DNA from: Bhargavaea ullalensis
GTDB taxonomy: Bacteria > Bacillota > Bacilli > Bacillales_A > Planococcaceae
NCBI RefSeq assembly: GCF_040545425.1
Contig: NZ_JBEPLW010000002.1
Strand: one strand, 5' to 3'
Length of the DNA: 64,000 nucleotides
Within the stretch, counting starts at the first letter, position 1. Every line of letters starts with the position of its first letter. The notes under the pieces were generated by a model. That model was not told where the DNA came from and searched no databases. It worked only from the letters and a program-made list of their open reading frames with translations. The position numbers were made by a program, and so were the translations under genes. Positions 16,847 through 26,127 of the stretch are shown here, piece after piece.

Positions 16847-18151
16847 ATGCCTAACTTTGACGAAATGAATCTGAAGCCGTTTTTGCGGGAATCCATCCGC
16901 AGCATCGGCTTCAAGCAGCCGACACCGATCCAGGAGGCCGTGATCCCGCTCATGATGCGGGGCAAGAGCACGATCGGACAGGCCCACACGGGGACGGGAA
17001 AAACACACAGCTTCCTGATTCCGATCGTGGAGCGCGCCGATGCCGCCTCCGCCGGCGTCCAGTCGGTCATCACCGCCCCGACGAGGGAACTGGCGGAACA
17101 GATCCATGCGGAACTGCTGCGCCTCATCCAGGGCACGGACATCCGGACCGGGCTGTTCATCGGCGGAACGGACAAACAGCGGTCGATCGAAAAACTTCGC
17201 ACGCAGCCCCATATTGCAGTCGGCACGCCCGGCCGTCTGTGGGATCTTGTGAATGAAGGCGCGCTGCTCGTGCATACCGCCTCCGTCCTGGTCGTCGATG
17301 AAGCCGATCTGGCGTTTGACATGGGGTACGTCGAGGACATCGACCGGATTGCATCCCGCATGCCGAAAAACCTGGAGATGTATGTGTTCTCCGCAACCAT
17401 TCCGGAAAAACTGAAGCCGTTCCTGAATAAATACATGCAGTCCCCGGAGCATGTGAAGATCGGCGAACGGCGCCCCGTGGCCGAAGGAATCACGTTCCCG
17501 CTCGTCCCGGTGCGGGGGATGGACCGCAAGAAAAAGCTCCTCGCCGTCATGGAGGCCCTGAATCCGTACCTGGCCATCATCTTCACGAACACCCGGAAAG
17601 AAGCCGAGGAAGTGGCATCATGGCTGTCGGACAAAGGAATCCAGGCCGGGCAGATCCACGGCGACCTCAATCCGAGGGAGCGCCGCAAAATGATGAACCG
17701 CGTGCGGGCGCTCGACTATCAGTACATCGTGGCGACAGACCTCGCTTCCCGGGGCATCGACATTCCCGGTGTCAGCCATGTGATCAACTATAACCTTCCG
17801 GAGAACCTGGAGTTCTTCGTCCACCGTTCCGGCCGGACGGCGCGTGCGGGTCTTGAGGGAACGGTCATCACCCTTTATGAGCCGTCCGATGACGATGCGC
17901 TCGTCCGCATCGAGAAGATGGGCGTGCCGTTTGTCCACCGCGACGTCAAGGACGGCGAGTGGATCGATCTGAAAGAACGCCATTCCCGTGCAAACCGCCA
18001 GAAAACGGACCGGGCACTCGATGAAAAGGCGAGACGGCTCGTCAAAAAGCCGGCGAAAGTGAAACCGGGCTATAAAAAGAAAATCGAAAAACAAGTTGCC
18101 GAAATCCGGCGGAAGGAAAAACGCCGGGAGCGGCAGGGCAGGGGGAAATAA
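16847..18151 (+). CDS. cshB: DEAD-box RNA helicase CshB
   Basis: 434 residues. Motifs in order: Q motif TPIQEAVIP, I AHTGTGKT, Ia PTRELAEQ, II VDEAD, III SATIP, then ATDLASRGIDIP and VI HRSGRTARAG. The C-terminal ~50 residues are Lys/Arg-rich. CshB helps cold-shock translation and mRNA turnover in B. subtilis. It has a GAGGAGGAAAATGA site and its stop is 3 bases before nfo. Confidence 0.95.
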   Translation: MPNFDEMNLKPFLRESIRSIGFKQPTPIQEAVIPLMMRGKSTIGQAHTGTGKTHSFLIPIVERADAASAGVQSVITAPTRELAEQIHAELLRLIQGTDIRTGLFIGGTDKQRSIEKLRTQPHIAVGTPGRLWDLVNEGALLVHTASVLVVDEADLAFDMGYVEDIDRIASRMPKNLEMYVFSATIPEKLKPFLNKYMQSPEHVKIGERRPVAEGITFPLVPVRGMDRKKKLLAVMEALNPYLAIIFTNTRKEAEEVASWLSDKGIQAGQIHGDLNPRERRKMMNRVRALDYQYIVATDLASRGIDIPGVSHVINYNLPENLEFFVHRSGRTARAGLEGTVITLYEPSDDDALVRIEKMGVPFVHRDVKDGEWIDLKERHSRANRQKTDRALDEKARRLVKKPAKVKPGYKKKIEKQVAEIRRKEKRRERQGRGK

Positions 18152-18154
18152 AGC

Positions 18155-19042
18155 ATGCTGATCGGATCACACGTTTCAATGAGCGGGAAAAAGATGCTCC
18201 TCGGAGCGAGTGAAGAAGCGGCGTCCTACGGGGCTTCCACATTCATGATTTATACCGGCGCCCCGCAAAACACGAGGCGCAAGGCGATCGAGGAGCTGAA
18301 TATCGGGGCGGGCCGCCTGCACATGTCTGAAAACGGCATTTCCGACATCGTCGTCCATGCCCCGTACATCATCAACATCGCCAATACGGTGAAGCCGGAG
18401 ACGTTTGCGCTCGGTGTGGAATTCCTGCAGAAGGAGATCGAGCGCACGGCCGCACTCGGCGCTGACCAGATCGTTCTTCATCCCGGCGCCCACGTTGGCG
18501 CGGGAGCCGATGAGGGCATCAAGAAAATCATCGAGGGTCTGAATGAAGTGCTCTCCTCCGATGTTCCGGTCCGGATTGCGCTTGAAACGATGGCCGGAAA
18601 AGGGACGGAGTGCGGACGGACATTTGACGAAATCGCCAAAATCATCGACGGCGTGGAAAACAACAGCCGGCTGAGCGTCTGCTTCGACACTTGCCATGTC
18701 CATGATGCCGGCTACGACATCATCCATGATCTCGACGGCGTGCTCACACAGTTCGAACGCACAGTCGGACTGGACCGGATTTCCGTCGTCCATGTGAATG
18801 ACAGTAAAAATGTATGCGGGGCTGCGAAGGACCGCCATGAGAACATCGGATTCGGCGAAATCGGATTTGAGGCGCTTGCAGAAATTGTCCACCTGCCGGA
18901 ATTCCAGGCACTCCCGAAAATCCTGGAAACCCCGTGGGTCGGCGCCGACAAGGCGAGCCGCAAGGCACCGTACAAGAGTGAAATCGCCATGCTCCGCGAA
19001 AAGGCATTCGACCGAGGGCCGATCGAGGCAATGATGGTCTGA
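18155..19042 (+). CDS. nfo: Endonuclease IV (AP endonuclease)
   Basis: 295 residues of the AP endonuclease 2 fold. Metal ligands are recognisable in LHPGAH, the ALETMAGKGTE segment, CFDTCHVHDAGYD and VVHVNDSKN, with the final ETPW. It nicks DNA 5' of abasic sites in base excision repair. Tight linkage to cshB (3 bases) implies one transcript, as in B. subtilis yqfR-yqfS. Confidence 0.96.
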   Translation: MLIGSHVSMSGKKMLLGASEEAASYGASTFMIYTGAPQNTRRKAIEELNIGAGRLHMSENGISDIVVHAPYIINIANTVKPETFALGVEFLQKEIERTAALGADQIVLHPGAHVGAGADEGIKKIIEGLNEVLSSDVPVRIALETMAGKGTECGRTFDEIAKIIDGVENNSRLSVCFDTCHVHDAGYDIIHDLDGVLTQFERTVGLDRISVVHVNDSKNVCGAAKDRHENIGFGEIGFEALAEIVHLPEFQALPKILETPWVGADKASRKAPYKSEIAMLREKAFDRGPIEAMMV

Positions 19043-19071
19043 GTTCCGTGTCTGTTTCACAGTGAAAAACA

Positions 19072-19117
19072 AAAGACGATCACCGTCCCGGTTTTCGGGA
19101 GGGGATCGTCCTTTTCG
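19072..19117. terminator. Bidirectional terminator between nfo and yqfT
   Basis: GACGATC...CGTCCCGG pairs with its complement ending in GGATCGTC, followed by CTTTT on plus; A-rich sequence on the other side serves the minus-strand gene. Confidence 0.75.
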
Positions 19118-19129
19118 CTTTCCTCCGGT

Positions 19130-19339
19130 TCACAAATACCGGTCGATGAGTTCCTGTGTCCGCTGCTCGCCGATCACATCGCGAACTTTCTGGATGAATG
19201 CGTCGGGAACGCCAGTCAGGATCCAGGCGGGCGACACTTCATCAAGAAGGGGGCGCAGTTTTCTGACTTCCCTGGTGGTCAGCCGGATTCCGTACTGTGC
19301 CGCCAGCGCACAGAGCTCGATGTCCGGCATTTTCCTCAT
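19130..19339 (-). CDS. yqfT: DUF2624 family protein YqfT
   Basis: 69 residues, no membrane segment. The sequence MPDIELCALAAQYGIRLT and the location after nfo match B. subtilis YqfT (DUF2624). Function unknown. The start is uncertain: ATG 19339 has a poor site, and the in-frame ATG 9 bases downstream has an AGGA just before it. Confidence 0.75.
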   Translation of the reverse strand: MRKMPDIELCALAAQYGIRLTTREVRKLRPLLDEVSPAWILTGVPDAFIQKVRDVIGEQRTQELIDRYL

Positions 19340-19395
19340 CCCGGCGATCGTTGCATGAAAACTAATCGGATTTCCCTCCTCTTGGTTGATTTCCG

Positions 19396-19451
19396 TTTAC
19401 AAATGGACGCGGACATACTATACTCTTTAAGTTAAATCGTAATCATTCCGA
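19396..19451 (+). promoter_or_regulatory. Zinc-uptake operon promoter and Zur box
   Basis: TTTACA (19396-19401) and TATACT (19419-19424) are 17 bases apart. TCGTAATCATTCCGA at 19437-19451 fits the Bacillus Zur palindrome TCGTAATNATTACGA with one mismatch and covers the start region. Zinc-loaded Zur would repress the operon, including its own gene at the end. Confidence 0.85.
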
Positions 19452-19470
19452 ATTGAAAAGAGGAATCACC

Positions 19471-20241
19471 ATGCCGGATATATTGATTGAACTGGAGGAT
19501 GTGTCCTACCGGTACGGCGACGAAACGGCGCTTGACCACGTTTCCCTCCAGGTGAGAAAGGGGGAGTTCTGGGCCGTCATCGGTCCGAACGGTTCCGGCA
19601 AGTCGACGCTGATCAAGCTGATCCTCGGCCTGATTTCGCCGCGGACGGGCAGTGTGCGGCTGTTCGGTGAGCCGGCCGCAATGTTCCGGGACAAGGAACG
19701 GATCGGATACGTGTCGCAGAAGTCCAACGCATTCAACAGCGCGTTCCCCGCGACGGTGAGTGAAGTCGTCAGAAGCGGACTTGTCAAAAAAACAGGCATG
19801 TTCCGCCGTTATCCTGCCGATGCGGACGAACAGGTGCTGAAGGCGCTGCAGGCGGTCGGCATGGAGGCGTATGCCGGCCGGGGCATCGGCCAGCTTTCCG
19901 GGGGGCAGCAGCAGCGCGTGTTCATCGCCAGGGCGCTCATCAGCCATCCCGAACTGATGATCCTGGATGAACCGACGGTCGGCATTGACCGGAAGCACAT
20001 GGAATCGTTCTATGATATGCTCGGCAGGCTGAACCGTGAACAGGGGATTGCCATCCTGCTCGTCACACATGACGTTGACACGGTGTCCGAACTCGTGACC
20101 CACGTGGCATGCGTGAACCGGTCGATCCATTTCCACGGGCCTTCAGAGGAGTTCAGCAGGCGTGAGGCGTCCATCCGCAACGACTGGTACGGACATCCGG
20201 TGCGGAGGGTGCATCACGGCAAGGGGGGCGCAGGCGAATGA
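19471..20241 (+). CDS. znuC: Zinc ABC transporter ATP-binding protein
   Basis: 256 residues. Walker A GPNGSGKST, signature LSGGQQQR, Walker B LMILDEPTVGID and the H-loop HDVD are intact. It powers Zn2+ import with the permease that follows; the two overlap by 4 bases. ATG 19471 follows AGAGGA, and a start six codons upstream is less likely. No solute-binding lipoprotein gene (znuA) is adjacent, so it must be encoded elsewhere. Confidence 0.93.
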   Translation: MPDILIELEDVSYRYGDETALDHVSLQVRKGEFWAVIGPNGSGKSTLIKLILGLISPRTGSVRLFGEPAAMFRDKERIGYVSQKSNAFNSAFPATVSEVVRSGLVKKTGMFRRYPADADEQVLKALQAVGMEAYAGRGIGQLSGGQQQRVFIARALISHPELMILDEPTVGIDRKHMESFYDMLGRLNREQGIAILLVTHDVDTVSELVTHVACVNRSIHFHGPSEEFSRREASIRNDWYGHPVRRVHHGKGGAGE

Positions 20242-21110
20242 TTTCCGCCATTTTCGAATACAGCTTCCTGAAGAATGCCTTCGCCTCGGGCCTCATCATC
20301 GGCATCATCGCCCCGATGCTCGGCCTGTTCATTGTCGTCAGAAGGCTTTCGCTCATTGCGGATGCGCTCAGCCACGTGACGCTTGCCGGCATTGCAGGCA
20401 GTCTGTTTCTCAGCCAGTCATATCTGCCGCTTGCGGCGCTCAACCCGATTTATCTCGGAATGGGGTCTTCGGTGGCCGGATCGCTGCTGATCGGGAAGCT
20501 CCGCGAAACTTACCGGAGCTATGAGGAATTGGCCATCCCGATCATCATGTCGGGCGGAATTGCGATCGGGGCCATTTTCATCTCGCTGGCCCAGGGATTC
20601 AGCGCCGACCTGATGGGATACTTGTTCGGATCGGTCTCCGCCGTCGGACGCGGGGACCTTCTGACAATTGCCGCGGTGGGGGTCGGGACGGCGGTGTTTA
20701 TCGGGCTGGCCTACAAGGAACTGTTTGCCATTTCGTTTGATCCGGAATACTCGCGTGCACAGGGACTGTCGATGAACCGGCTGAACTTCTGGTTCATGAT
20801 CATCACGGCGCTCGTCGTCGCTTCCTCCATGCGGATCGTCGGCATCCTGCTCGTCTCGTCGCTCATGACGCTTCCCGTGGCGGCCGCCATGCAGGTTGCA
20901 AAAGGGTTCAGGCAGGCGATGGTCTGGTCGGTCGTGTTCGGCGAATTGTCCGTGATCGGCGGCCTCTTTTCGGCGTTTTATCTGGACATTGCACCCGGCG
21001 GCACGATTGTCGTCATTTCTGTCCTGATCCTGCTCGTCATCCTGGCCGTGAAACGCATCCGGGCAGCCGCGGGCAAAAACAGAAACGGAGGGGAACCGCA
21101 TGACATTTGA
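20238..21110 (+). CDS. znuB: Zinc ABC transporter permease
   Basis: 290 residues with about eight membrane helices of the ABC-3 family. The conserved loop RRLSLIADALSHVTLAGIAG contacts the ATPase. Partner of the ATP-binding protein upstream; the C-terminal tail is basic. Zn specificity is inferred from the Zur box and the downstream zur. Confidence 0.92.
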   Translation: MISAIFEYSFLKNAFASGLIIGIIAPMLGLFIVVRRLSLIADALSHVTLAGIAGSLFLSQSYLPLAALNPIYLGMGSSVAGSLLIGKLRETYRSYEELAIPIIMSGGIAIGAIFISLAQGFSADLMGYLFGSVSAVGRGDLLTIAAVGVGTAVFIGLAYKELFAISFDPEYSRAQGLSMNRLNFWFMIITALVVASSMRIVGILLVSSLMTLPVAAAMQVAKGFRQAMVWSVVFGELSVIGGLFSAFYLDIAPGGTIVVISVLILLVILAVKRIRAAAGKNRNGGEPHDI

Positions 21111-21513
21111 AAAAGCCATCCGACTTCTGAGGGAAAACGGGCTGAAACGCACCCCGAGCAGGGAATCCATCCTGCGGCTCTTTGCCTCGGACGGCCGCTA
21201 TCTGGCGGCATCCGATGTCCGCGACGCCCTGGCATTCGAGCATCCGGGGATGAGCCTGGATACGATCTACCGCAATCTCTCTTCGTTCGCCGGCCTGGAA
21301 ATTTTGGAGGAGACCGAGCTCGGCGGCGAGCGGAAGTTCCGCATGCATTGCGACCGGGACGGCCATCATCATCACTTCATCTGCATGGAATGCGGCAGAA
21401 TCCAAGAGCTCGACCTTTGCCCGATGGACCGTGTGGCCGAACTGCTGCCGGGCTTTACGATCGAAGACCACAAGTTTGAAGTATATGGTCGGTGCCCGGA
21501 CTGCAGTTCCTAA
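21100..21513 (+). CDS. zur: Fur-family zinc regulator Zur
   Basis: 137 residues. A winged helix (NGLKRTPSRESILRLF to SLDTIYRNLSSF) precedes a dimer domain with HHHHF and the structural-zinc cysteines CMEC and CPDC. Placement at the end of a zinc transporter operon with a Zur box, as for B. subtilis yqfV, argues for Zur rather than Fur or PerR. It overlaps the permease by 11 bases. Confidence 0.93.
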   Translation: MTFEKAIRLLRENGLKRTPSRESILRLFASDGRYLAASDVRDALAFEHPGMSLDTIYRNLSSFAGLEILEETELGGERKFRMHCDRDGHHHHFICMECGRIQELDLCPMDRVAELLPGFTIEDHKFEVYGRCPDCSS

Positions 21514-21525
21514 ATTTCAACAAAG

Positions 21526-21565
21526 AAAAAGCGTGAGGCCCTTGACGGGGGCTCACGCTTTTTTC
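21526..21565. terminator. Terminator after zur, overlapping the yqfW stop region
   Basis: AAAAAGCGTGAGGCCC pairs with GGGGCTCACGCTTTTTT around TTGAC. Runs on both strands make it usable by both converging genes. Confidence 0.88.
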
Positions 21566-22134
21566 AATGAGTATTCGCTTTTGATCCAGTCGTCGGCTTC
21601 CCGCCAATCATGGACCCGGATGACGCCGTCTGGGACGGCCATCCGGTTATAGGGAGCGTCGAACAGAAGGACGGGGATCCCGACTTCTTCATGGATGTCA
21701 ACGGCATTGTCATGCTTGTCCTCAAAGAACACGTCCACTCCGAGGCGGCGGGCCGCCTCGATTTTCCGGTGGGAGCCGGTCAGCTCGATGTGGTGGTAGG
21801 GGATTTGGTGTTCCTCGAACCATCCGAACGTGACATCCTCCACTTCGAGGCCGCGTGCCGAGATGTAGAAAAGTTCGTGGATCTTGTTCCAGGAACGCAG
21901 GATTTCCCGCACGTGTTCATGCGCGGGAGACGTCCTGTAGATCTCCGGTTCGGCCTCCTTGAACCAGGCTGCAAACTCTTCCGGGTCGAGCATGGGAAAC
22001 GATTCGGTCAGGCTGTAGGCCGTGATGTCGTCCAGGATGAAGCTGGAGTTGAACTTCCGGTTGATGTGCGGAAGCAACGCATCCGGCCGCGTGACCGTCC
22101 CGTCGATGTCGATGCCGAGGCGGAGCGGTTTCAT
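21553..22134 (-). CDS. yqfW: HAD-superfamily nucleotidase-like protein YqfW
   Basis: 193 residues, the putative nucleotidase family (5'(3')-deoxyribonucleotidase-like). Motif I is GIDIDGTVTRPD, motif II is in FYISARG, and motif III/IV in FFEDKHDNAVD. Substrate is not known. The ATG overlaps the ispG stop (ATGA), with no separate ribosome-binding site, so translation is probably coupled to ispG. Confidence 0.85.
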   Translation of the reverse strand: MKPLRLGIDIDGTVTRPDALLPHINRKFNSSFILDDITAYSLTESFPMLDPEEFAAWFKEAEPEIYRTSPAHEHVREILRSWNKIHELFYISARGLEVEDVTFGWFEEHQIPYHHIELTGSHRKIEAARRLGVDVFFEDKHDNAVDIHEEVGIPVLLFDAPYNRMAVPDGVIRVHDWREADDWIKSEYSLKKA

Positions 22135-23255
22135 TCTGCAGTTTCTTTCTGCATGTCCAGTTCTTCCTGGCGTTTTTTCTCGAAGTATTCCTCGGCGATG
22201 ATGTCGATCTCTTTCTTGAGCTCTTCGACCATCGTTTCTTCCGGAACTTTCCGGACGGTCTTGCCGTGCCTGAAGAGCAGTCCCTCGCCGCGTGCGCCGG
22301 CAATGCCGATGTCCGCCTCACGGGCTTCTCCCGGTCCGTTGACGGCGCATCCGAGAACGGCCACCTTGATCGGCGCATGGATGGTCGAAATGTATTCTTC
22401 GACTTCATTGGCGATGGAAATCAGGTCGATTTCAATCCGGCCGCATGTCGGACAGGAGATGAGCGTCGCCGAGTTGGAAGAAAGGCCGAAGACTTTCAGC
22501 AGTTCGCGGCACACTTTGATCTCTTCCACAGGATCGGCGCTCAAGGAGACGCGCATTGTATTTCCGAGCCCCATGCTGAGAAGGGCGCCGAGTCCGGCCG
22601 CGCTCTTGATGGATCCGGCGAACTGTGTGCCGGATTCGGTGATGCCGAGGTGGAGAGGGTAGTCGAACGCCATCGATGCTTTTTTGTAGGCCTCGATGGC
22701 AAGCTGCACGTCGGACGCCTTCAGGGACACGATGATGTCGTGGAAGTCGAGGTCTTCAAGGATCTTGATGTGGTGCAGGGCGCTTTCCACCATGCCGTCC
22801 GCAGTCGGATACCCGTATTTCTCAAGGATATGACGTTCCAGGGAACCGGCGTTGACGCCGATCCGGATCGGAATGCCTTTTTCCTTTGCCGCCTTGACGA
22901 CGGCTTCGACTTTCTCCCGCTTGCCGATGTTGCCCGGATTGATCCGGATCTTGTCGGCGCCCTGCTCGATGGCGATCAGGGCCAGGCGGTAGTCAAAGTG
23001 GATATCGACGACGAGCGGGATGTTGATCTGTTCTTTGATCGCGCCGATGGAACGCGCTGCGCGCTCATCCGGGCAGGCCACGCGGACAATCTGGCATCCG
23101 GCTTCTTCCAGACGCTTGATCTGGGCGACCGTCGCTTCGACGTCGTGTGTTTTCGTCGTGGTCATACTTTGTATGAAAAGTTCGTTGCTGCCCCCGATCG
23201 TCAAGTTTCCGACCTTCACGGGACGAGTGTTCGAACGATGTGTCATTTCAGCCAT
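22131..23255 (-). CDS. ispG: 4-hydroxy-3-methylbut-2-enyl-diphosphate synthase
   Basis: 374 residues. TIM-barrel start RPVKVGNLTIGGSNELFIQ and the C-terminal iron-sulfur part with CPTCGR and LGCAVNGPGEA. It converts MEcPP to HMBPP, the step before IspH. AAAGGAGAG precedes ATG 23255. First gene of a two-gene leftward unit with yqfW. Confidence 0.96.
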   Translation of the reverse strand: MAEMTHRSNTRPVKVGNLTIGGSNELFIQSMTTTKTHDVEATVAQIKRLEEAGCQIVRVACPDERAARSIGAIKEQINIPLVVDIHFDYRLALIAIEQGADKIRINPGNIGKREKVEAVVKAAKEKGIPIRIGVNAGSLERHILEKYGYPTADGMVESALHHIKILEDLDFHDIIVSLKASDVQLAIEAYKKASMAFDYPLHLGITESGTQFAGSIKSAAGLGALLSMGLGNTMRVSLSADPVEEIKVCRELLKVFGLSSNSATLISCPTCGRIEIDLISIANEVEEYISTIHAPIKVAVLGCAVNGPGEAREADIGIAGARGEGLLFRHGKTVRKVPEETMVEELKKEIDIIAEEYFEKKRQEELDMQKETAE

Positions 23256-23337
23256 GTTTTGGTCTCTCCTTTGCAGGCAGTGCCTTCACTGTTGCTTATT
23301 CTATCAATGTGGGGTCCGTTATGACAAGTGAGCGACA

Positions 23338-23700
23338 TCAGGAGCGGGGACCGGTTCCGTCCGGGCCGTCGCAATCCTGCCGGTCGGCACTCAACGGGAG
23401 GAAGACCACTTCGCCTTCCGCGGGATCCCGTTTCCGCAGATGAGGATTCAGCTCGTAAAACGCGGAAAGCCGCTCCAGCAAATCCATTTTATCAGGATAC
23501 AGCGCAAAAAGGGATCTTACGGTATCACCGGCGACGACGGTGACCGGAATGGAACCCGGTTCAGCCGTTTCGGAGCATTCCGGATCCTCTCCGCCGGGCC
23601 CTCCGTAGAAGGCGGCCATCGGGATCGTGCCGACCTGAAGATCTGTGCGGATAAACCAGGAAATGGCAAGGATTAATATGGCGGAGAGGATGATGCGCAT
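23338..23700 (-). CDS. LysM-like secreted or membrane-anchored protein (YqfZ-like)
   Basis: 120 residues. An N-terminal hydrophobic signal/anchor (residues 2-16) is followed by a LysM-like domain: VTVVAGDTVRSLFALYP, then LNPHLRKRDPAEGEVVFLPL. Such domains bind peptidoglycan. Its place beside ispG matches B. subtilis yqfZ, which also has a LysM. AAAGGGGG precedes ATG 23700. The C-terminal tail is short and hydrophilic. Confidence 0.65.
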   Translation of the reverse strand: MRIILSAILILAISWFIRTDLQVGTIPMAAFYGGPGGEDPECSETAEPGSIPVTVVAGDTVRSLFALYPDKMDLLERLSAFYELNPHLRKRDPAEGEVVFLPLSADRQDCDGPDGTGPRS

Positions 23701-23723
23701 GGAAAAACCCCCTTTCCGCTATT

Positions 23724-24263
23724 CTATGAGCGGGAGGGGGAATTATGAGCAGTTCTCTTTTTCGGTGCCGCCTTGGGATAGTAGCCGACGGCCATCCAAA
23801 TATAAACGAACGCAGCCGCCCATGACAGCGCCGAGGCATACGGAACGCCGGCGGGCAGCAGATTGGCCGCCATCAGGATGAGTGTCGGCACGGTGAGCGA
23901 GATGGCGGCCGTGCGCCAAAGATGCCGGTATTCGCCCCGCTTGCCCCGGATCTTGACAAACCCGAGGCCTGCGAGGGCGGCGATGCTCGCCTTGACATAG
24001 AAATACACAGTGGCGATGAGGAATTGCAGGACGAAGGCCGCGGGATAGAGAAGCGGTCCGATTCCTTTTAATTCTTCAACGGGCATGTCGGTGCCGCTGA
24101 TGACTTCATCCGCAGTCAGCGCGAACTTCACGAATGAAACGGCGGCCGTCAGCAGGACGAACATGAAAATATATTTGACGACCTTGCCGAGCGGCAGCAG
24201 GCGGAATGCGGCAAGTTTTTTCGGCTCATGGAGCGCCGCCTTGAACAGTTGGTGAAATTTCAT
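23724..24263 (-). CDS. yqgB: DUF1189 membrane protein (YqgB-like)
   Basis: 179 residues with about five membrane helices; the N-terminus MKFHQLFKAALHEPKKLAAF is typical of DUF1189. B. subtilis yqgB sits at this place, next to yqgC and sodA. Function unknown. ATG 24263 follows a GGAGGCG site. Confidence 0.8.
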   Translation of the reverse strand: MKFHQLFKAALHEPKKLAAFRLLPLGKVVKYIFMFVLLTAAVSFVKFALTADEVISGTDMPVEELKGIGPLLYPAAFVLQFLIATVYFYVKASIAALAGLGFVKIRGKRGEYRHLWRTAAISLTVPTLILMAANLLPAGVPYASALSWAAAFVYIWMAVGYYPKAAPKKRTAHNSPSRS

Positions 24264-24387
24264 TGAATCGCCTCCAGCTATCCTCAAGTTTATCACGGGA
24301 ATGCGAGCGGCCGGACAGAAAGTTCAACAGTTGTTTGAACCGCCCGGGTCCCAATGTTAACGGTTTGTAAATTTTGCGCCCGCCGAC

Positions 24388-24417
24388 TTTACATTCGGCC
24401 CGATGAATCAGCATAAT
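24388..24417 (+). promoter_or_regulatory. Sigma-A promoter upstream of the Na/Pi transporter
   Basis: TTTACA (24388-24393) and CATAAT (24412-24417) are 18 bases apart. The -10 box ends only 8 bases before the first ATG of the gene. Confidence 0.6.
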
Positions 24418-24425
24418 GGGAGCGC

Positions 24426-26090
24426 ATGAATATTTGTCGAATGGGGTTGAATGAAAGAGTGGAGCTAAACTGGCAGGAAATGCTTTTCCAATTTCTCGGC
24501 GGACTCGGGATTTTCCTGTTTTCCATTAAATATATGGGGGACGGCCTTCAGAAAGCGGCGGGCGACCGACTGAGAGACATTTTGGACCGGTTCACGACCA
24601 ATCCGTTCATGGGGGTCCTTGTCGGGATCATCGTGACCGTGCTGATCCAGTCCAGCTCGGGGACCACCGTCATCGTGGTCGGCCTCGTCAGCGCCGGGTT
24701 CATGAAACTCCGCCAGGCGATCGGAGTCATCATGGGCGCAAACATCGGAACGACGGTGACCGCGTTCATCATCGGTTTTGATGTCGGAGCGTATGCGCTG
24801 CCGATCATGGGCGTCGGGGCGTTCCTCCTGTTCTTCTTCAAGAGGGACAAGCTGAAGAACCTCGGCGAAGTCATCTTCGGTTTCGGCGGCCTGTTCCTCG
24901 GCCTGGAGCTGATGAGTGGCGGGATGAAGCCGCTGCGTGAATTGCCTGCATTCCTCGACATGACGGTCGCCATGAGCGAGCACTCCACGCTCGGCGTTGT
25001 GATCGGAACGGTCTTTACACTCATCGTCCAGAGCTCGAGTGCGACCGTCGGGATCCTGCAGGGGCTGTATGCCGAAAATCTGATCGACCTGAAAGGTGCA
25101 CTGCCCGTGCTGTTCGGCGACAATATCGGGACGACGATCACGGCGATCCTCGCTTCGCTCGGGGCATCGGTTGCCGCACGGCGCGCAGCCACGACGCACG
25201 TCCTGTTCAACGTGCTCGGGACCATCATCTTCATGATCTTCCTCGTGCCGTTCACCGCTTACGTCAGCTGGCTGAGCGCGAACCTGGGCCTGGAGCCGAA
25301 AATGCAGATTGCCTTCGCGCACGGGACGTTCAATGTCCTCAACACCGTCATCCAGTTCCCTCTGATCGGAATGTGGGCATACTTCGTGACGAAGATCATC
25401 CCGGGAGAAGATGTGACGATTGAATTCCGTCCGAAGCACCTGGATCCGTCCTTCATCCACCAGTCGCCGTCGATCGCGATCGGCCAGGCGAAAGAAGAAA
25501 TCCTGCGCATGGGGGAGTATGCGGTCCGCGGACTTGATGAAACGTACCGTTACTTGACCACAAGCGACAAGAAACACTCGGAAACGGCTTACCAGCTTGA
25601 AGATGCGATCAACAGCCTCGACCGCAGCATCACCGATTACCTAGTGCAGGTTTCTGCCGAGTCGATCAGCACGGTCGAGTCGGAGCGGCATGTGATCCTG
25701 ATGGAGACGGTCCGCGACATTGAACGGATCGGGGATCACTTCGAGAACATCATCGAACTCATCGACTACCGGGAAGCTCACCGCGTCGTCCTGACCGAAG
25801 GCGCGATGGGCGACCTGGACGAAATGTTCACGCTCACCATCGACACGGTGAAGCGTTCCCTTGAAGCGCTCAACCACCATGATTCGGAAATCGCGCGGGA
25901 AGTGGCCGAAAAGGAAGACCTGATCGACAAAATGGAACGCAAATTCCGCAAGAAGCATATCCAGCGGCTCAATGAAGGCCAGTGTTCGGCACAGGCGGGC
26001 ATCGTCTTCGTCGACATTGTCAGCAACCTGGAGCGGATCGGCGACCATGCGGTGAACATTGCGGAAGCGATCCTCGGCCGCAACCTTTGA
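24426..26090 (+). CDS. Na+/phosphate cotransporter with PhoU domain
   Basis: 554 residues at most. Two inverted NaPi-II repeats each carry the QSSS motif (IQSSSGTT near residue 77 and VQSSSATV near 200), followed by a C-terminal PhoU-like helical domain (about 355-550) with RIGDH sequences. It imports inorganic phosphate with sodium. The start is doubtful: the promoter's -10 box ends 8 bases before ATG 24426, so the mRNA would be leaderless there; GTG 24459 or ATG 24480, nearer the conserved LFQFLGGLGIFLF, may be the real start. Confidence 0.88.
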   Translation: MNICRMGLNERVELNWQEMLFQFLGGLGIFLFSIKYMGDGLQKAAGDRLRDILDRFTTNPFMGVLVGIIVTVLIQSSSGTTVIVVGLVSAGFMKLRQAIGVIMGANIGTTVTAFIIGFDVGAYALPIMGVGAFLLFFFKRDKLKNLGEVIFGFGGLFLGLELMSGGMKPLRELPAFLDMTVAMSEHSTLGVVIGTVFTLIVQSSSATVGILQGLYAENLIDLKGALPVLFGDNIGTTITAILASLGASVAARRAATTHVLFNVLGTIIFMIFLVPFTAYVSWLSANLGLEPKMQIAFAHGTFNVLNTVIQFPLIGMWAYFVTKIIPGEDVTIEFRPKHLDPSFIHQSPSIAIGQAKEEILRMGEYAVRGLDETYRYLTTSDKKHSETAYQLEDAINSLDRSITDYLVQVSAESISTVESERHVILMETVRDIERIGDHFENIIELIDYREAHRVVLTEGAMGDLDEMFTLTIDTVKRSLEALNHHDSEIAREVAEKEDLIDKMERKFRKKHIQRLNEGQCSAQAGIVFVDIVSNLERIGDHAVNIAEAILGRNL

Positions 26091-26127
26091 TCCGCCGGCC
26101 GGATCCGGATGAAAAGGAGGAAAACAG

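Noticed and set aside
24465..25577. 370-codon minus-strand frame
   Set aside because: Shadow of the Na/Pi transporter; composition is His/Asp/Arg-rich as in other antisense frames here.
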